A model generated the notes under the pieces. The model was given only the letters and a program-made list of their open reading frames with translations. It was not told the origin of the DNA and made no database searches. From NCBI RefSeq assembly GCF_029953635.1, contig NZ_CP124543.1, positions 2,273,455 through 2,337,454 of the forward strand: a stretch of DNA of 64,000 nucleotides, written 5' to 3'. Made by a program: the position numbers and the translations under genes. Source of the DNA: Halotia branconii CENA392 (GTDB lineage: Bacteria; Cyanobacteriota; Cyanobacteriia; Cyanobacteriales; Nostocaceae). Position 1 is the stretch's first letter. Each line of letters begins with the position of its first letter. Below, one piece after another: positions 1 through 9,616 of this stretch.

Positions 1-361
1 ATTTTTGTTGTAATGCAATAAAGGGAATGGCCGTATTTTTTGCTGAATCTTGCAGTAACTCTGGCGCTAAACCACACCAACGATCAATGCTGGAGAGGAA
101 AGAGTCTATTTCTAGTAATGAGATTGATAATCTTCCCGTATCATTGACTAAAGCCTCTGTAAGCTGTTCACGCCCAGACAATATGGCTTGTTTCCATTGT
201 TGTATGGCTGCAATTCTAGCTTCTAAACCTATCTGATACCAACGAGTTTGCGCTCTGCGGGCGCGGTTACATTGCTGTGCCAGTAGTTTCGGGGGCGGTG
301 GGATTATTACGTAGTCAAGTTTTCCCGTCCGGGGATTACGGACTTCTATTGGTTTAGTCAT
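1..361 (-). CDS. aldehyde dehydrogenase family protein, N-terminal part (cut by window edge)
   Basis: Reading the minus strand from an ATG at 361, about 120 codons stay open to the window edge. The protein begins MTKPIEVRNPRTGKLDYVI and continues with a helical segment like the N-terminal region of NAD(P)-dependent aldehyde dehydrogenases of the succinate-semialdehyde type. Such enzymes oxidise aldehydes to acids in the cytoplasm. The catalytic Cys and Glu lie beyond the edge, so substrate and intactness cannot be judged. The start lies 26 bp after the stop of the nitrilase-fold gene on the same strand, so the two are probably co-transcribed. The family call is from memory of the N-terminal sequence. 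Confidence 0.6.
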   Translation of the reverse strand, partial: MTKPIEVRNPRTGKLDYVIIPPPPKLLAQQCNRARRAQTRWYQIGLEARIAAIQQWKQAILSGREQLTEALVNDTGRLSISLLEIDSFLSSIDRWCGLAPELLQDSAKNTAIPFIALQQK

Positions 362-386
362 TAGTCATTTGTCCCCATTCCCAAAT

Positions 387-1430
387 TTAAATTATCCCCA
401 GTTTAGCTAAGCGTTCAATAGTTATTTGTTGTGTTTGGATGAAGTGTTTGCGGTCTACTTCTTGATTCAGCATAGTATTTGCTGGGTAAAATTGTGACTG
501 GCTGTAGCTTTGGGCGTATAATTCAAAACGTTGCCGTGATAGTAAATTATTTAACCCAGGACGACGGCGATCGCGGCGTAAAGCTGCTAAGTCAATTTCT
601 GCAAAAGCTGCCATACTCTCACCTGTAGCTGTCTGTGCTAAAACGATTCCTCGATAATCAATAATTTTAGAACCACCATCAGCAGAAGCAATAGGGATAG
701 AAATATTAGCGATCCCTGCGGTATTAGCCGAAACTACGTAAACCATATTTTCCACGGCACGAGTAATTTTGGCTGCATCTTTAGGTGCTAATGTCTGGCC
801 ATATACTTCTGATGTGGAGTGGAGAAAAATTTCTGCTCCTCGCATTGCCAAACACCGCGCTACTTCTGGATACAAAATTTCTTCTGATGCCAAGGCTGCT
901 AAATTACCAATAGCTGTCTTCGCCACCGGGAAAACTCCCTCTAAGCCATAGCAATCAAGATATTTATCCCAGACATCATGGGGTGTGGGAGCAAATAAAG
1001 AATTTAACCGTCGATATCGTAAGACAACTGACCCGGAAGGGTCAATTACAAAACTCGTTTGAAAATACAAACCTGGGAAATTAGGATCAAGTTCGTAAGC
1101 GTTACCAGCCAAAAATATCTGATACTTTTGAGCAATTTTAGCAAGTGCTTCATACTCAGCCCCATTCATTGATAAACAAGCTTTTTCTGCCCAACCTGCT
1201 AAAGAATCTCCCATCGGAAAACCTGTGAGGAAATATTCAGGCAGGACAATTAAACGACAATCTAAACCAATGAAAGCAATACTAGCGGCAATTTGTTGTT
1301 CTAGGCGGTTAATAGAGTTTAGCATCAACAAACGAGCTGCTTGGCGATCGCTTGCCTGATTCACTGCATGACATGTTACTTGCAATGCTAATGCACGGAA
1401 TGAGTTGAAATGATCAGTCTGCTGAATCAT
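387..1430 (-). CDS. nitrilase-superfamily (carbon-nitrogen hydrolase) fold protein, probably inactive at the usual site
   Basis: A 347-residue protein with the nitrilase fold. The catalytic Glu is visible in LPEYF (E65). The Lys region reads LRYRRLN, with Arg at 141 where the family has Lys. The segment usually written as I-C-Y-E before L-F-P-E reads ASEEILYPE, with Ser182 at the nucleophile Cys position. Two of three catalytic residues therefore appear to be replaced, so amidase or nitrilase activity is doubtful; a binding or structural role is possible. It sits just upstream of the aldehyde dehydrogenase gene on the same strand. By contrast, Lnt in this window, of the same superfamily, keeps all three residues. 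Confidence 0.75.
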   Translation of the reverse strand: MIQQTDHFNSFRALALQVTCHAVNQASDRQAARLLMLNSINRLEQQIAASIAFIGLDCRLIVLPEYFLTGFPMGDSLAGWAEKACLSMNGAEYEALAKIAQKYQIFLAGNAYELDPNFPGLYFQTSFVIDPSGSVVLRYRRLNSLFAPTPHDVWDKYLDCYGLEGVFPVAKTAIGNLAALASEEILYPEVARCLAMRGAEIFLHSTSEVYGQTLAPKDAAKITRAVENMVYVVSANTAGIANISIPIASADGGSKIIDYRGIVLAQTATGESMAAFAEIDLAALRRDRRRPGLNNLLSRQRFELYAQSYSQSQFYPANTMLNQEVDRKHFIQTQQITIERLAKLGII

Positions 1431-1841
1431 TCTAAAGATTGAGCCGATAATGCTACTACATGTAACAATTTACACTAATACAGATGCAAATCTCAATTTT
1501 CTGTGTCTCAGGTAATAAGACTAAATGTATAAGATCTTGATTTAATCAAGTTAGTAAAATTCTGAAATGCCCACAGGGTAATACCGCTACGCATAAGACA
1601 CTCATAAGCTTAACAATACTTATTCTAAATTGTCGCCAATTTGTGCAACGTGGGTTATAAATAAATCTCCAAATATCTAACTTAAGAAGCGATCGCTATT
1701 CATGCATCTTGAAATAGCGAAATTTTCGTGACACTAACTGTTTGCTCATCAATTTTGAAGAGTTAATTTGAGTCATCCACTTAGATCTCTAAAGTATATC
1801 ACTGATTAATCTGCGGAATATAAATTTCAGAGTGCCATAGT
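1431..1841. other. intergenic region, divergent promoters expected
   Basis: This 411-bp AT-rich gap separates two divergent genes, so it should hold promoters for both. It contains a HIP1-like GCGATCGCT near 1689. I see no convincing promoter pair, RNA gene or small coding region. Confidence 0.5.
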
Positions 1842-4373
1842 ATGAATATTGCTTATCACCAAATATTTCCAGCCTATTCAATTAAAAGATTTCGATTGCT
1901 ACTTTTGTTCGGATTCACAGTATTGTTCTTATTTTTGTTGTCCGTAACAGGAATACTTTCTGTAATGCCTTATCAATCAAGACAGTTGTTTGATTGGCAA
2001 AGTGTCAATACTCAAGGTATGGGTTATGTGACAGGGTTAGCGATCGCGCCATCATCGCCTTACGATGTCTATGTTCGCACAGATGTTGGTGGTGCATATC
2101 GGTTCACCAACCAAAGTCAACAATGGGTTCCCCTGATGGATATGTTTGATTCCAACTTTTCTGGGGGAGGAATTGGGGTAGAAAGCATCGCCATCGATCC
2201 TCAACAACCGCAACGCGTTTATGTAGTAGTCAATCACAATACTGTCACTTTTCAGGATACTGACGGCAAGAAAAAATATAAGTATGCTGGCGAGGTAATG
2301 GTTTCTGAAAATAAAGGAGTCAGTTGGCAACCAACAAATTTAGGTGAAAAAAACGTCTACGTTGGCCCCAATCAAGCTTACCGTTCTGATACAGGCGAGA
2401 GATTAGCAGTCGATCCCAATCAGTCTGAACTACTTTATTTTGCTTCTCGTAGAAATGGCCTTTGGAAAAAGGATAATCAACAAGTATGGACTCAAGTCTC
2501 TAATGGTTTACCCGATCCCAGTAGCTTGCCACAATATAAAAAGCCTGATGGTTCTGACAATCCAGATATACCTGGTTTTACCTTTGTTGAGTTTGACAAA
2601 AACAGTGGTAAACCGAACAATCCTACTCAGAAAATCTATGTGGGAGTTCATGGTAGTGGTGTTTGGCACAGTAATAACGGCGGTAAATCTTGGACAAATA
2701 TTGTCGGTGGGATAGATCCATTACGCAGTGCGATTGCTTCTGATGGAACTTTGTATGTTAGTTTCGGTACATGGGCGGGGGATGGTACACAAACATCTGG
2801 TGCAGTCCGCAAATACAAAAACGGTGCATGGACTGATATTAATCCTGACGGGACTAACAGATTCTATTCAGCAGTTACCGTCCAAGCAGACCAACCCAAT
2901 ACAGTTATGGCAATCTCTGATCGCAATGTCTATCGTTCCACCGACGGAGGTATAACCTGGAATCAACAGACTATGTACATGGGTGCTTATGATGCTAATA
3001 GTACTGAAGATCATGTAAATTTCTCTGCACCTCCTTATTATCAGTCGTACTCCGCCACAGGTGCAGCAGCAATTGTTATCGATCCCAGTAATCCCAAACA
3101 AGTTTGGTGGACAAATGGCTGGGGCGTAGCGCGAACTGATGACATTACAGCTGCTACCCCGACTTATAAATGGCTGATGAAAAATTTGGAGGAACTCGAC
3201 GCAAACATGGTGCGCGTTCCGCCCAAGCCTAAGGCAAAAGGAGGAGCCGATTTATTAAGTGCCGTACAAGATATGATTGGCTTTCGTTATTTAGACCGCA
3301 AACATATACCATGCACCAAGATTAATCCTACAAACATTCCCATCAATCCTGCCTATAAATGGGCAAACCCCGATTGGAAAAATTATCCTACACCATTCCC
3401 TCATGTTGCTGGCGCAACAGGTATGGATTATTCCTACAAAAAACCTGATTATGCTGCATTTGTCGGCTTCCATCAATGGCAGGGTTATTGGCCAGTCTAT
3501 GGTATGACTAAAGATAACGGTCAAACATGGCAGGCCTTTGATTCCATTCCCACAGAGACATTTTGGAAATCAGATAAATCTGGTCAGGAGGAAGCTATGC
3601 CAATCGGCGGACAGATAGCCATGTCTCCCACTAATCCGCAAAATATGGTTTGGGCCCCGACTTGGGGATCTTGGCCACACTACACCATAGATGGTGGTAA
3701 AACCTGGAAACTGACTAACAACCTAGATCATCCGGCTCCACCCAGTCCTTATGATCCCCAAAACAAAGACCATACACACTACACAGCCCTACCCAAGTCT
3801 TGGCCTAATACAATTTCTCCGTGGGTGAATACATATATATTGGCAGCAGATCGTCAAGATCCCCAAGGAAAAACTTTTTACTATTACGACGGTTGGACGT
3901 TTTACTACAGCAGAGATGGCGGTGCAAATTGGCAAAAAGGGGCATCGGGAAATTTACCTACATGGCTAATTCGCCCAGCAATCATCCCGAATCCCACAAA
4001 AATGGGTGATGTTTGGATGAGCTTTGCTCGCAACCCTGAAGATGTCGATGGCAATAAATTATATCGTTCTACTGATGGCGGCAAAACTTTTAATACTATT
4101 GCCTCGGTAGATAGTTGTGAGTTGATTACCTTTGGTAAAGGTTCCTCAAATACCAACCCATATATTTATATCTTCGGTCGTGTTAATGGTGCTACTCAAG
4201 ACACGATGTACAAATCTGAAGATATGGGGAAAACTTGGATACCGATCAGTAATCCTAATAAATTGCAATTTCCGGGATTGGCTTATATGGAAGGTGATAT
4301 GCGATCGCCCAATCTGATTTATGCAGCCTTAGCAGGTCGTGGGATTATGGTAGGGGAACTCCCATTAAAATAG
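1842..4373 (+). CDS. membrane-anchored GH74-like / Asp-box beta-propeller protein
   Basis: An 843-residue protein. Residues about 17-43 form one hydrophobic segment (uncleaved anchor or signal). The N-terminal part reads VYVRTDVGGAYRF (D81 in RTDVGG), the hallmark of GH74 xyloglucanases, where this Asp is catalytic. At least eight Asp-box motifs (S/T-x-D/N-x-G-x-T/S-W/F) occur near residues 156, 276, 366, 556, 615, 690, 743 and 792, as expected for a seven-bladed propeller pair. I could not assign the second catalytic Asp; GMDYS near 527-531 is one candidate. It may cut or bind extracellular beta-glucan, and its place beside EPS genes suggests trimming of the cell's own polysaccharide (inference). 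Sialidase annotation would be a less likely alternative. Its 3' end overlaps the convergent flippase gene by 9 bp. Confidence 0.7.
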   Translation: MNIAYHQIFPAYSIKRFRLLLLFGFTVLFLFLLSVTGILSVMPYQSRQLFDWQSVNTQGMGYVTGLAIAPSSPYDVYVRTDVGGAYRFTNQSQQWVPLMDMFDSNFSGGGIGVESIAIDPQQPQRVYVVVNHNTVTFQDTDGKKKYKYAGEVMVSENKGVSWQPTNLGEKNVYVGPNQAYRSDTGERLAVDPNQSELLYFASRRNGLWKKDNQQVWTQVSNGLPDPSSLPQYKKPDGSDNPDIPGFTFVEFDKNSGKPNNPTQKIYVGVHGSGVWHSNNGGKSWTNIVGGIDPLRSAIASDGTLYVSFGTWAGDGTQTSGAVRKYKNGAWTDINPDGTNRFYSAVTVQADQPNTVMAISDRNVYRSTDGGITWNQQTMYMGAYDANSTEDHVNFSAPPYYQSYSATGAAAIVIDPSNPKQVWWTNGWGVARTDDITAATPTYKWLMKNLEELDANMVRVPPKPKAKGGADLLSAVQDMIGFRYLDRKHIPCTKINPTNIPINPAYKWANPDWKNYPTPFPHVAGATGMDYSYKKPDYAAFVGFHQWQGYWPVYGMTKDNGQTWQAFDSIPTETFWKSDKSGQEEAMPIGGQIAMSPTNPQNMVWAPTWGSWPHYTIDGGKTWKLTNNLDHPAPPSPYDPQNKDHTHYTALPKSWPNTISPWVNTYILAADRQDPQGKTFYYYDGWTFYYSRDGGANWQKGASGNLPTWLIRPAIIPNPTKMGDVWMSFARNPEDVDGNKLYRSTDGGKTFNTIASVDSCELITFGKGSSNTNPYIYIFGRVNGATQDTMYKSEDMGKTWIPISNPNKLQFPGLAYMEGDMRSPNLIYAALAGRGIMVGELPLK

Positions 4374-5705
4374 CGCCCGAATTGGCAGCCCAAACCCTAG
4401 ATAATTTCTCATAGCTAGGAATACAGTCAAAATGCCGATAAAAAAAGCAGTAACCTGAATGTCTTGAGTTAAACAAGAGAGTTTTTCTCGCCAAAGCCCA
4501 TAGAGGTTAACTAAATATAAAGGCAAATCACTCACTGCAATCAAGATTATTGCTCCGACTGTACCAAAATAAAAAAATACTAGAGGTAATCCTAAACCAA
4601 TGACCACAAACCCAGCTAAATTACTTTGGGCAGTATACAAGGGCTTACCAATTGCCAATAGAGCCGGACTAATAGTGTAAAATAACACGGAAAACCAAAT
4701 ACCACAGGACAAAATTGGCATCATCCAAGTTGCATCTGCATACCTGTTGTCATAAAGTACGCCTATGACTAAATCGCCAACAGTCACTAAAGCTGCTAAT
4801 GATACTGCAAACCCAATTAACATCAGCCGACGTTGGCGGAGAATCTTCGTCCGCAAACTTGACCTTGGTAAATCAATTTGATTGGAGATTGCCGGAAAAA
4901 TAACTCTGTGACTAACAGTTTTAATAATTTCGCGAGGTATACCTGCAAGAGTATAAGCTATTGTATAAACTCCTAACAACTTAAATGAAAGTAGTTTAGC
5001 CAGAATTAAGCGATCGGCTTGTTCATTTAAAAATGTTAATCCTGTGGCTAGAAATATCCATTTACCGAAAGATATGATTTCTTTAAGTGCATCTTTTTCC
5101 CAAGCAAAGCGATTGGAATATTTAGGTATTAACAAATAACTGCCTAACATTCTATATATTGCTCCTGCTACTACTCCAATAGCTAGGGATATAATACTGG
5201 GATTTAAGTAGGCTAAAACAAGTAAAGTAGTCAGCGTTAATACTTGTACTATAAGTTCAAATATAGTATATCTACCTAAATTAATCCGCCGATGTAGAGT
5301 ATGTATGCTAGTGGAACTAAACCCGTCAAACACCGAGGATAACCCTACAATCGGAATTAACCACAGCAGCCGATTATCATTGTAGAAATTTGCCATTGGC
5401 CAAGCTAACAGTGAGCAAAAGAGCCAAAGTGTTAAACCACGAATTATGGCTAATGTCCAAGCGGTATCTAAAAAAACTGGCTCATCACCACGTTTATTGT
5501 TAACAATACTTTGAGCAATACCAATATCTGAGAATAATTCGATACCAACTCTTAAGGTGTTGGCTACAGCCATTAGACCAAAAAATTCTGGTACTAATAG
5601 GCGAGTTAGAATTAAGTTGCTACCAAACCGCAGGACTTGACTACTCCCATAACCTGCTATTGTCCAGACTGCTCCACGGATAGCTAGTTTTTTTAAAGAT
5701 GTCAT
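4365..5705 (-). CDS. polysaccharide flippase, Wzx / PST family
   Basis: A multi-spanning membrane protein of about 446 residues with the family opening MTSLKKLAIRGAVWTIAGYG, followed by about 12-14 hydrophobic segments. Wzx proteins flip lipid-linked sugar repeat units across the plasma membrane. I chose the ATG at 5705 because the conserved family N-terminus begins there; an in-frame ATG at 5735 would add ten residues. It lies in the EPS locus, converges on the GH74-like gene and overlaps its 3' end by 9 bp. The exact sugar is unknown. Confidence 0.8.
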   Translation of the reverse strand: MTSLKKLAIRGAVWTIAGYGSSQVLRFGSNLILTRLLVPEFFGLMAVANTLRVGIELFSDIGIAQSIVNNKRGDEPVFLDTAWTLAIIRGLTLWLFCSLLAWPMANFYNDNRLLWLIPIVGLSSVFDGFSSTSIHTLHRRINLGRYTIFELIVQVLTLTTLLVLAYLNPSIISLAIGVVAGAIYRMLGSYLLIPKYSNRFAWEKDALKEIISFGKWIFLATGLTFLNEQADRLILAKLLSFKLLGVYTIAYTLAGIPREIIKTVSHRVIFPAISNQIDLPRSSLRTKILRQRRLMLIGFAVSLAALVTVGDLVIGVLYDNRYADATWMMPILSCGIWFSVLFYTISPALLAIGKPLYTAQSNLAGFVVIGLGLPLVFFYFGTVGAIILIAVSDLPLYLVNLYGLWREKLSCLTQDIQVTAFFIGILTVFLAMRNYLGFGLPIRALF

Positions 5706-5831
5706 AGTTATTTTAAAGTCAGTGGAATAATGCACCTATTTAAGGATATTTAAATCATCCAATAATGTCATTACTAGTGCGTAATACCGTTTCTTTGTGA
5801 AGCTGCGCCAAACTTCTTTAATTTCTTATTT

Positions 5832-6065
5832 CTTGGCGCACTTGGCGCACTTGATAAAGCAGTTCAGTCTTGGGGGTTTCCACCGCACTTGCTACAAGTC
5901 GGTGGCACTTCCTACAAGTCGGGGAACCGCAAGGGCGCAGTGCCTTGGGAACCCGCCCAACGCAGTGGTTCCCCATGAGGAACTGCTGTAAAGCCTGCGG
6001 CATAGCTTCGCTTAGAACGTAGCGTCTTGTAGAGAACGTCACCCGTAGGGCGGTTTGTCTTTTAT
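5832..6065. repeat. dispersed repeat cluster in the spacer upstream of the flippase
   Basis: The gap 5706-6301 has no credible gene. It holds repeated units: CTTGGCGCA twice in tandem near 5834, CTACAAGTCGG twice near 5890-5920, then a GC-rich block with GTAAAGCCTGCGGCAT (5988-6003). The same 16-mer with similar flanks recurs at 29904-29919. An open frame of 143 codons crosses this block but looks like translated repeat, not protein. Confidence 0.6.
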
Positions 6066-6301
6066 TTTTTGCATTCAGTCCTAAGATAATTAGCGCATCT
6101 TCATACACAATTGGTATAAGTCCTACTAAAATGTTGCACTCATAAAATCTGTTCAAGGCTAAAGTTAAGTAGTGCGTTAAGTGTAGATTGGACTCAGCAA
6201 AGCAAAATCCAAAACTGGTCAGGATGTTGGGTCTCATTCTTCGACCCAACCTACAAATTTTTCGGCATCAATATAATCTTGTCATGCCAGTAATTTACTT
6301 T

Positions 6302-7357
6302 TTATGTAGCAATGCTTCTTCTCTTCAACTTTTTGAGTGTAAACATATATGGAAATTCTAGTTTTGAGCAAATCATAATCAGAGCAATAGGGGCATAAAT
6401 ACCAATCGTCGTTCCTAAAATAAAATGGATAACCGGATCTGTAATCCCAAATATTTTTTGAATCCCAATGCGTAAAATAGATGCGGCAATAGTGTGAGCA
6501 ACAAAAATTTCTAGAGAAAATATTCCCCAGTTTTTTATAGATGATACAAGATTGAACTTTTCCAGCACAACTGCCAAACTGATTGAAGATCCAATCCCCA
6601 ATATTGCCAACAGAGGAATTGCAATTAAATTTTCTGCAAATTGTAGTTGAACTGCTAAACCAACTAGAAGGTATCCCCCCAAGATAATCAAGAGCAAAAT
6701 ATAAAGCTTGGTTCGCTCAATCAATGATGTCAAGACATTGCTACCTATAACTGCTCCTAGAGCAAAATAAATCGCATGGCGACGGAATAAATACAACACG
6801 CCCCAAGGGCCGAAACTGACATCTAAGACATGTAAACCATAGATTAAAATAGAAAAAACTAAGAAGAAGACTGGAGATAGTTTCAGTTTATTGAATATTC
6901 CATAGACTAAGAAAATAGCAAATAAAGTGTACAAAAACCAAAACTGCATGATCGGCTCATAACCAATCTTCAAAATATCGGTAAATGAAGATGGTTTATT
7001 AGTGTAACGCGATCCTACAGTTTGAAATATGCCTTGTATTACAGACCAGATAAAATAAGGATAGGCAATTGTATACACCTTATCCAGCATAAAACTGTTT
7101 AAAGGTTTAGATAGCGATCGCTGTACAAATAAACCAGAGATAAAAAAGAACAAAGGCATGTGAAAGGCATAAATCCAACTATCAACAAAGTTCAGCAATG
7201 TAGTTGGTTGCAATATGGAACTGTTTAACAGTCCTCGAAGAACATGCCCAACCACAACCAGAAAAATGCCGATGCCTTTAGCATAATCAACCCAATACAA
7301 TCGTCTCTGCATTGAGGTATTTGAAGCAACTGTCTTTAAAAATTCTTCTTGAGTCAT
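6302..7357 (-). CDS. acyltransferase-3 family membrane protein
   Basis: A 351-residue protein with about ten hydrophobic segments. The N-terminal part has YWVDYAKGIGIFLVVVGH and then FHMPLFFFISGLF, typical of acyltransferase-3 proteins (OafA/YrhL-like) that move acetyl or other acyl groups onto extracellular polysaccharides. The conserved His in VVVGHVLRG is present. It is one of three such proteins in the locus. The acyl group and acceptor cannot be read from sequence. It probably shares a transcription direction with the GT4 gene upstream (gap 83 bp). Confidence 0.8.
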   Translation of the reverse strand: MTQEEFLKTVASNTSMQRRLYWVDYAKGIGIFLVVVGHVLRGLLNSSILQPTTLLNFVDSWIYAFHMPLFFFISGLFVQRSLSKPLNSFMLDKVYTIAYPYFIWSVIQGIFQTVGSRYTNKPSSFTDILKIGYEPIMQFWFLYTLFAIFLVYGIFNKLKLSPVFFLVFSILIYGLHVLDVSFGPWGVLYLFRRHAIYFALGAVIGSNVLTSLIERTKLYILLLIILGGYLLVGLAVQLQFAENLIAIPLLAILGIGSSISLAVVLEKFNLVSSIKNWGIFSLEIFVAHTIAASILRIGIQKIFGITDPVIHFILGTTIGIYAPIALIMICSKLEFPYMFTLKKLKRRSIAT

Positions 7358-7421
7358 AATAATATGTATGTAATCAAAGTTTTGAAGTTATTTAAGCAGA
7401 TTAACCAAGGTTTTGATTAGT

Positions 7422-7449
7422 ACTGACAACTGATAACTGTTCACTGATT
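7422..7449. repeat. STRR array, four 7-nt units, running into the 3' end of the GT4 gene
   Basis: In-phase heptamers ACTGACA, ACTGATA, ACTGTTC, ACTGATT. The array extends into the last codons of the GT4 gene (stop at 7441-7443), so the repeat supplies the final residues and stop codon. Confidence 0.65.
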
Positions 7450-8682
7450 TAATTGTTGTCGGTGTTGAACTTCTAAAGATTTCTGACCATCTCGAAATAG
7501 ATTGATTAACTTACTCGCTTCTTGCACAACATCATGCATTTGCTTTACAGAGTCATGTCCAGCTTTACCCATTTGCTCAAGTTTATCTGGGGAAAATTGC
7601 AGTACTTGATGTATGGCTTCTGCTAAAGCTGTCACTGAACCTGATGGTACAAGCCAGCCATTGACTCCTGGTTTTACCAGTTCAGGAATCCCAGCAATAT
7701 AGGTACTAACTACTGGACGCTCTAACGCCAAAGCTTCCATAATTACTACAGGTAGTCCTTCTGCAAAACTAGCTAGAATAAAAGCCCTAGAGTTCATAAT
7801 ATATTTTTGAACCTCAGCACCACTAGCCCAACCAGTAATCTTGATGTGCTGTTCCAGACGATATTCTGCAATTAAAGCTTCTATTTCTGGTCTCAAAGAA
7901 CCATCACCTACTAAAGTTAAATTACACTGCAAACCTTCAGATGCTAGTTGCTTGACTGCTTCTAGTAATAACAATTGTCCTTTTTGTTCACAAAGGCGAC
8001 CAACGCATACTAAGTTTGGCTCTGATGTAATTGCTGTCGTAGGACTATTTAAAAAATAGTTGTCTACACCACAGCGAACCACATGAATCTTTTTCCACTG
8101 TTGATGATTACACCAACGATAAAGCTGACCTCTACTGAAGTCACTAATAGTGACAACAAATGCAGCTCGGTTTATCTTTTCTGTCAGAGATAAACTTATG
8201 GGTTGGTCAAATTCCTCTGGGCCATGAACCGTAAAGCTATAGGGAGGCCCACCTATCGCCTGACATAACATTGCGACAGTGGTTGAATTGGTTCCAAAGT
8301 GAGCGTGTAGATGAGTAATGTCTGATTTACGCAACCAATTCAGCAAAATACAAGCTTCGGCTAGGTAGATGAGATGATAAAAAACACCTCGATTTGAAGC
8401 TTTACCAATTTTGAGAGCTAAAAATAAACCTCTCAGCCAGAGAATTGGGCTGTTTATAGCCACTCTTAATAAGTTAAACAGCAGACCTAACACACCTACA
8501 CCCAAAACTATTTGAGTTTTTTGTAACTCCAGTTTGTCTTCTGGATCAACCAATTCAGATTCGCACGAGCGAATGGAAAAGCGCGACACTGATAGACCGC
8601 TATCTTCAATTGCAGCGATTTCACGTCGGATAAAGCTGTGGCTGACCTTGGGATACTGATTAACTAGATATGCAATTTTCAT
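7441..8682 (-). CDS. glycosyltransferase family 4 (WcaL/colanic-acid type)
   Basis: A 413-residue GT-B enzyme. It begins MKIAYLVNQYPKVSHSFIRREI, typical of the colanic-acid type GT4 group. It has THLHAHFGTN in the N-domain and a C-domain with LVCVGRLCEQKGQ, ITGWASGAEV and the donor-site segment SFAEGLPVVIMEALALERPVV, where the E-x7-E motif binds the nucleotide sugar. It would add one sugar to the EPS repeat unit on the cytoplasmic face. The last codons come from a 7-nt repeat array. Donor and linkage are unknown. Confidence 0.85.
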   Translation of the reverse strand: MKIAYLVNQYPKVSHSFIRREIAAIEDSGLSVSRFSIRSCESELVDPEDKLELQKTQIVLGVGVLGLLFNLLRVAINSPILWLRGLFLALKIGKASNRGVFYHLIYLAEACILLNWLRKSDITHLHAHFGTNSTTVAMLCQAIGGPPYSFTVHGPEEFDQPISLSLTEKINRAAFVVTISDFSRGQLYRWCNHQQWKKIHVVRCGVDNYFLNSPTTAITSEPNLVCVGRLCEQKGQLLLLEAVKQLASEGLQCNLTLVGDGSLRPEIEALIAEYRLEQHIKITGWASGAEVQKYIMNSRAFILASFAEGLPVVIMEALALERPVVSTYIAGIPELVKPGVNGWLVPSGSVTALAEAIHQVLQFSPDKLEQMGKAGHDSVKQMHDVVQEASKLINLFRDGQKSLEVQHRQQLNQ

Positions 8683-9616
8683 GTTGATTTTGAATACATT
8701 TATTAAGCTTACTGATGATTACAAGGTATTTGAAAATACAACATGGTAATTTTCTCAAGATTTAAAAATATACAAATTATTTGCACGTTAGCTTAAACCA
8801 ACATAAACCCAACTAAAGTCAAGGAAGCTACACACGCTTAAAGCATTTTCTATTGATAACCTGTTCAGATTTAAATACTGCGTTTACTACTTAATTAAGT
8901 AATAAGTACAGCTTTCTGAAACAAATATGACATTAACACAAGACTTTTGCAAAGTATAATCAATAAATATGTGTGAATTTTACTTATAGATACTAAGTTG
9001 TTTTTAAAACTTACTGTAAAGATTACTTTCTCAATTATTTTTCAAATGTGCCAGATAAACACTGTTAAAACAAGGTCAGTTAAAGTTTTTAAGTACTTTA
9101 GCCAGTAATCTTGAACACAGTATTATCCTTGCTTAAACAGTATAAAAATAATATATATGCAACCGTATACAGAGAAAGACAAAAGATTCAGATTAAAAAT
9201 GACACTATTTTGAATGGCTAGTGGAATCTTATTAATACAGTAATTTTTGGATAATGAATAATCTCTTTTCAGTACTTCTAGCAAACTTTTATGATTGTTA
9301 ATAACACAGCCTAACTTTAGTGTTCTTTACAACCTCTTTAAAAATATTTTCAGTATTTACATGTTAATTTTATCTTAGCTTTATATTAATTGTTTGCAAT
9401 TACCGAAAAAAAAGTTATATTCATCTTGAAGATTAAGTAAATATACACAATTCAACTTAGTTATTTACTAATTTTTCGGTTTCTAGCGTGTGTTTTAACT
9501 TAAACTTCGCTTTTGTCAATTGCATATTTTTGGTTATCTGTGAATAAAATTACTGATCTTAGCCAAATCAGTAAAAATTTTTTTACTTAAATTTAGTAAT
9601 TATTGTGACAGCAGTT
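8683..9616. other. large divergent intergenic region of the EPS locus
   Basis: About 930 bp, strongly AT-rich, between the divergent GT4 and TagA/WecG-type genes. It should carry promoters for both EPS arms. A TATAAT at 8955-8960 is visible, but with no well-spaced -35. I see no gene, RNA or clear repeat. Confidence 0.5.

Noticed and set aside
5818..6249. A 143-codon minus-strand open frame
   Set aside because: It is mostly made from dispersed repeat units, shows no protein-family pattern, and has no ribosome site.
8955..8960. TATAAT as EPS promoter
   Set aside because: No -35 box at 16-18 bp spacing; too weak to list as a promoter.
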